This document shows, piece after piece, positions 5,268 through 6,585 of a stretch of 6,585 nucleotides of DNA. Origin of the DNA: an uncultured Clostridium sp. GTDB taxonomy: Bacteria; Bacillota; Clostridia; Lachnospirales; Lachnospiraceae. Below the pieces are notes generated by a model. The model saw nothing but the letters and a program-made list of their open reading frames with translations. It was not told where the DNA came from and made no database searches. The position numbers and the translations under genes are program-made. Position 1 is the first letter of the stretch. Every line of letters begins with the position of its first letter. The stretch is taken from the NCBI GenBank assembly GCA_902464345.1, contig CABQJA010000129.1, positions 1 to 6,585 of the forward strand, written 5' to 3'.

Positions 5268-6585
5268 TTATTCAACTCCTCCTGCGGCGTATTTCATAAT
5301 TTCTTCCTGTGTCAGTTCATCCTTTGTCAGCTTTCCAACCAACCGTCCGGCTCTTACGACACATACGTTATCACACATATTGATGATTTCAGGCAATTCA
5401 CTGGATACCATGATAATTGCGATACCCTGTTTTGCCAGTTCATTGATCGTGGTGTAAATCTCATATTTGGCATTTACATCCACACCTCTGGTAGGTTCAT
5501 CCAGAATCAGTACATCCGGCTTGGTTGCCAGCCACTTACCAAGCACAACCTTCTGCTGGTTACCACCGGACAGGCTGCCTGCTTCAATCTCCGGAGAGGC
5601 TGCTTTCAAGCGGAGCTTCTTGGTATATTCATCAATGACTGCTTCACGCTTCTTCTCACTGATCGCGATACCGTTCATATAGAAATGAAGGGATGCCAGT
5701 GTCATGTTAAATGCTACACTGTTGCCAAGCACCAGTCCCTGTTTCTTACGATCCTCCGGAACCAGTGCGATACCGGCCTTAATTGCCTGCATCGGATTCT
5801 TAAAATGTACTTCTTTTCCGTTTAAGAATACCTGACCCGAGGTTGCCGGATGCGCACCGAAGATGGTCTCCATGATCTCGCTTCGTCCTGCACCGACCAG
5901 ACCGGCAAATCCAAGAATCTCACCTCTGTGTACTTCAAAGCTGACATCCCGGAAATTCTTGTCATTCGACAGATTCTTAACACTCAGTGCAACCTCTGCC
6001 TTCTCCATGTCGCAATAATCTCTGGCATAGAAGCTTTCCAGATCTCTACCAACCATCATTGCCACCAGCTCATTCGGATTGGTCTCCGAAGTTTTCTTGG
6101 TTCCTACATAATGTCCATCCCGGATAACGGTCACCCGGTCTGAAATCCGGAACAGCTCTTCCATTCTATGAGAAATATATATAATACTTACTTTCTTTTT
6201 CTTGAGGTTTTCAATAATTTCAAATAACTGCTCTACTTCTTCATTGGAAAGAGAAGAGGTAGGCTCATCCATTACAATAATGTTTGCATTAAAGGATACT
6301 GCTTTTACAATTTCTACCATCTGCTGCTGAGCGATGGTTAAATCTTCTACCATTGCATCCTCTCGAATTTTTACACCCAGAGATGCAATCATTTCTTTTG
6401 CTTTTCTGTTGGTCTCTGCCATATTGATCGTTCCGAGCTTCGTCTTGATCTCTCTGCCCAGGAACAGGTTCTGTGCTACGGTCAGATATGGAACCAGCAC
6501 AATTTCCTGATGAATGATTCCGATTCCATTTTCTCTTGCGGCCGGAACACCGTTAATCTTAACTTCTTTGCCCTGAATCTTAATT
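5268..6585 (-). CDS. CUT2-family sugar ABC transporter ATPase (RbsA/MglA-type, two NBDs), N-terminus outside the window
   Basis: Double-domain ATPase that powers a ribose/fructose-type sugar importer at the inner face of the membrane. The frame stays open to the right edge, and codons 5' of the GTG at 6500 encode GIGIIHQE. The true start is therefore beyond 6585 and about 60-70 residues, including the first Walker A, are missing by comparison with the usual 500 or so. In the visible 438 residues: domain 1 has the Q-loop (IIHQE, 23-27), the family's relaxed signature LTIAQQQ (82-88), Walker B IIVMDEPTSSLS (102-113) and the switch histidine in YISHRMEE (136-143). Domain 2 has the Walker A-like GLVGAGRSE (228-236) with Arg in place of Lys, PEDRKKQGLV (276-285), signature LSGGNQQK (338-345) and Walker B VLILDEPTRGVD (358-369). 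The Arg substitution and relaxed first signature are normal for RbsA-type proteins. It overlaps the permease ribosome binding site. The binding-protein gene is not visible and may lie upstream. Confidence 0.95.
   Translation of the reverse strand, partial: IKIQGKEVKINGVPAARENGIGIIHQEIVLVPYLTVAQNLFLGREIKTKLGTINMAETNRKAKEMIASLGVKIREDAMVEDLTIAQQQMVEIVKAVSFNANIIVMDEPTSSLSNEEVEQLFEIIENLKKKKVSIIYISHRMEELFRISDRVTVIRDGHYVGTKKTSETNPNELVAMMVGRDLESFYARDYCDMEKAEVALSVKNLSNDKNFRDVSFEVHRGEILGFAGLVGAGRSEIMETIFGAHPATSGQVFLNGKEVHFKNPMQAIKAGIALVPEDRKKQGLVLGNSVAFNMTLASLHFYMNGIAISEKKREAVIDEYTKKLRLKAASPEIEAGSLSGGNQQKVVLGKWLATKPDVLILDEPTRGVDVNAKYEIYTTINELAKQGIAIIMVSSELPEIINMCDNVCVVRAGRLVGKLTKDELTQEEIMKYAAGGVE
5276..5283 (-). 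promoter_or_regulatory. Ribosome binding site of the permease gene
   Basis: AGGAGGAG on the - strand, inside the last codons of the ATPase gene and 9 bases before the permease ATG. The TAA of the ATPase (5268-5270) and the ATG (5264-5266) are separated by one base, the classic layout for stop-start translational coupling. The site settles the start at 5266 rather than at the TTG at 5275. Confidence 0.8.

Noticed and set aside
5094..5825. A 243-codon open frame on the + strand opposite the permease and ATPase genes
   Set aside because: It runs antisense to two firmly identified ABC transporter genes and crosses their junction. Its product is cysteine- and phenylalanine-rich without a recognisable domain. 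It is best explained as a shadow of the - strand coding sequence.
5879..5905. Walker A lysine replaced by arginine in the second ATPase domain
   Set aside because: This degeneracy is a regular feature of RbsA/MglA-type double ATPases and does not indicate a broken gene.
6498..6500. GTG at 6500 as the ATPase start
   Set aside because: The codons beyond it encode the conserved Q-loop region GIGIIHQE, so the gene continues past the window edge.

Overview
The window looks like a chromosomal segment of a low-to-moderate-GC Firmicute, most likely a Lachnospiraceae-type gut Clostridium relative. This is inferred from the Clostridia-like TrpRS, the strong AGGAGG-type ribosome binding sites, codon use (many CCG, TCC, CTG and TTA codons) and the gene set. 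No species can be named from the sequence alone. There is no sign of phage, insertion sequence, CRISPR, rRNA or tRNA. The coding density is normal, and the only sizeable gap (about 140 bases) holds a terminator.

Left part (about 1-1616, + strand): the 3' end of trpS (tryptophanyl-tRNA synthetase, N-terminus cut off by the window) is followed after 14 bases by a CDP-alcohol phosphatidyltransferase of the PgsA type (phosphatidylglycerophosphate synthase). Both are housekeeping genes and are probably co-transcribed. A perfect 17-bp inverted repeat at 1655-1698 sits between this pair and the oppositely oriented operon and can act as a shared, bidirectional intrinsic terminator.

Right part (about 1760-6585, - strand, transcribed right to left): a sugar-uptake and catabolism operon in the order CUT2 (RbsA-type) ABC ATPase (N-terminus outside the window), RbsC-type permease, GH32 beta-fructosidase, PfkB-family fructokinase. 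The ATPase and permease are separated by 1 base, the permease and GH32 by 51 bases, and GH32 and the kinase by 12 bases. The inferred pathway is ABC import of an unphosphorylated fructoside (or fructose), cytosolic hydrolysis by GH32, then phosphorylation of the released fructose to fructose 6-phosphate. The periplasmic-type binding protein and any regulator are not in the window and may lie beyond its right edge.

The most notable point is the GH32 enzyme. It keeps the RDP and EC catalytic boxes but lacks the classical WMNDPNG nucleophile box, having a G-D-x-x-P-F-Y type sequence instead. It is also coupled to a CUT2 ABC transporter rather than a PTS, so a default 'sucrose-6-phosphate hydrolase' label would probably be wrong. 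Otherwise the region is ordinary, and I do not see a clearly new system in it.
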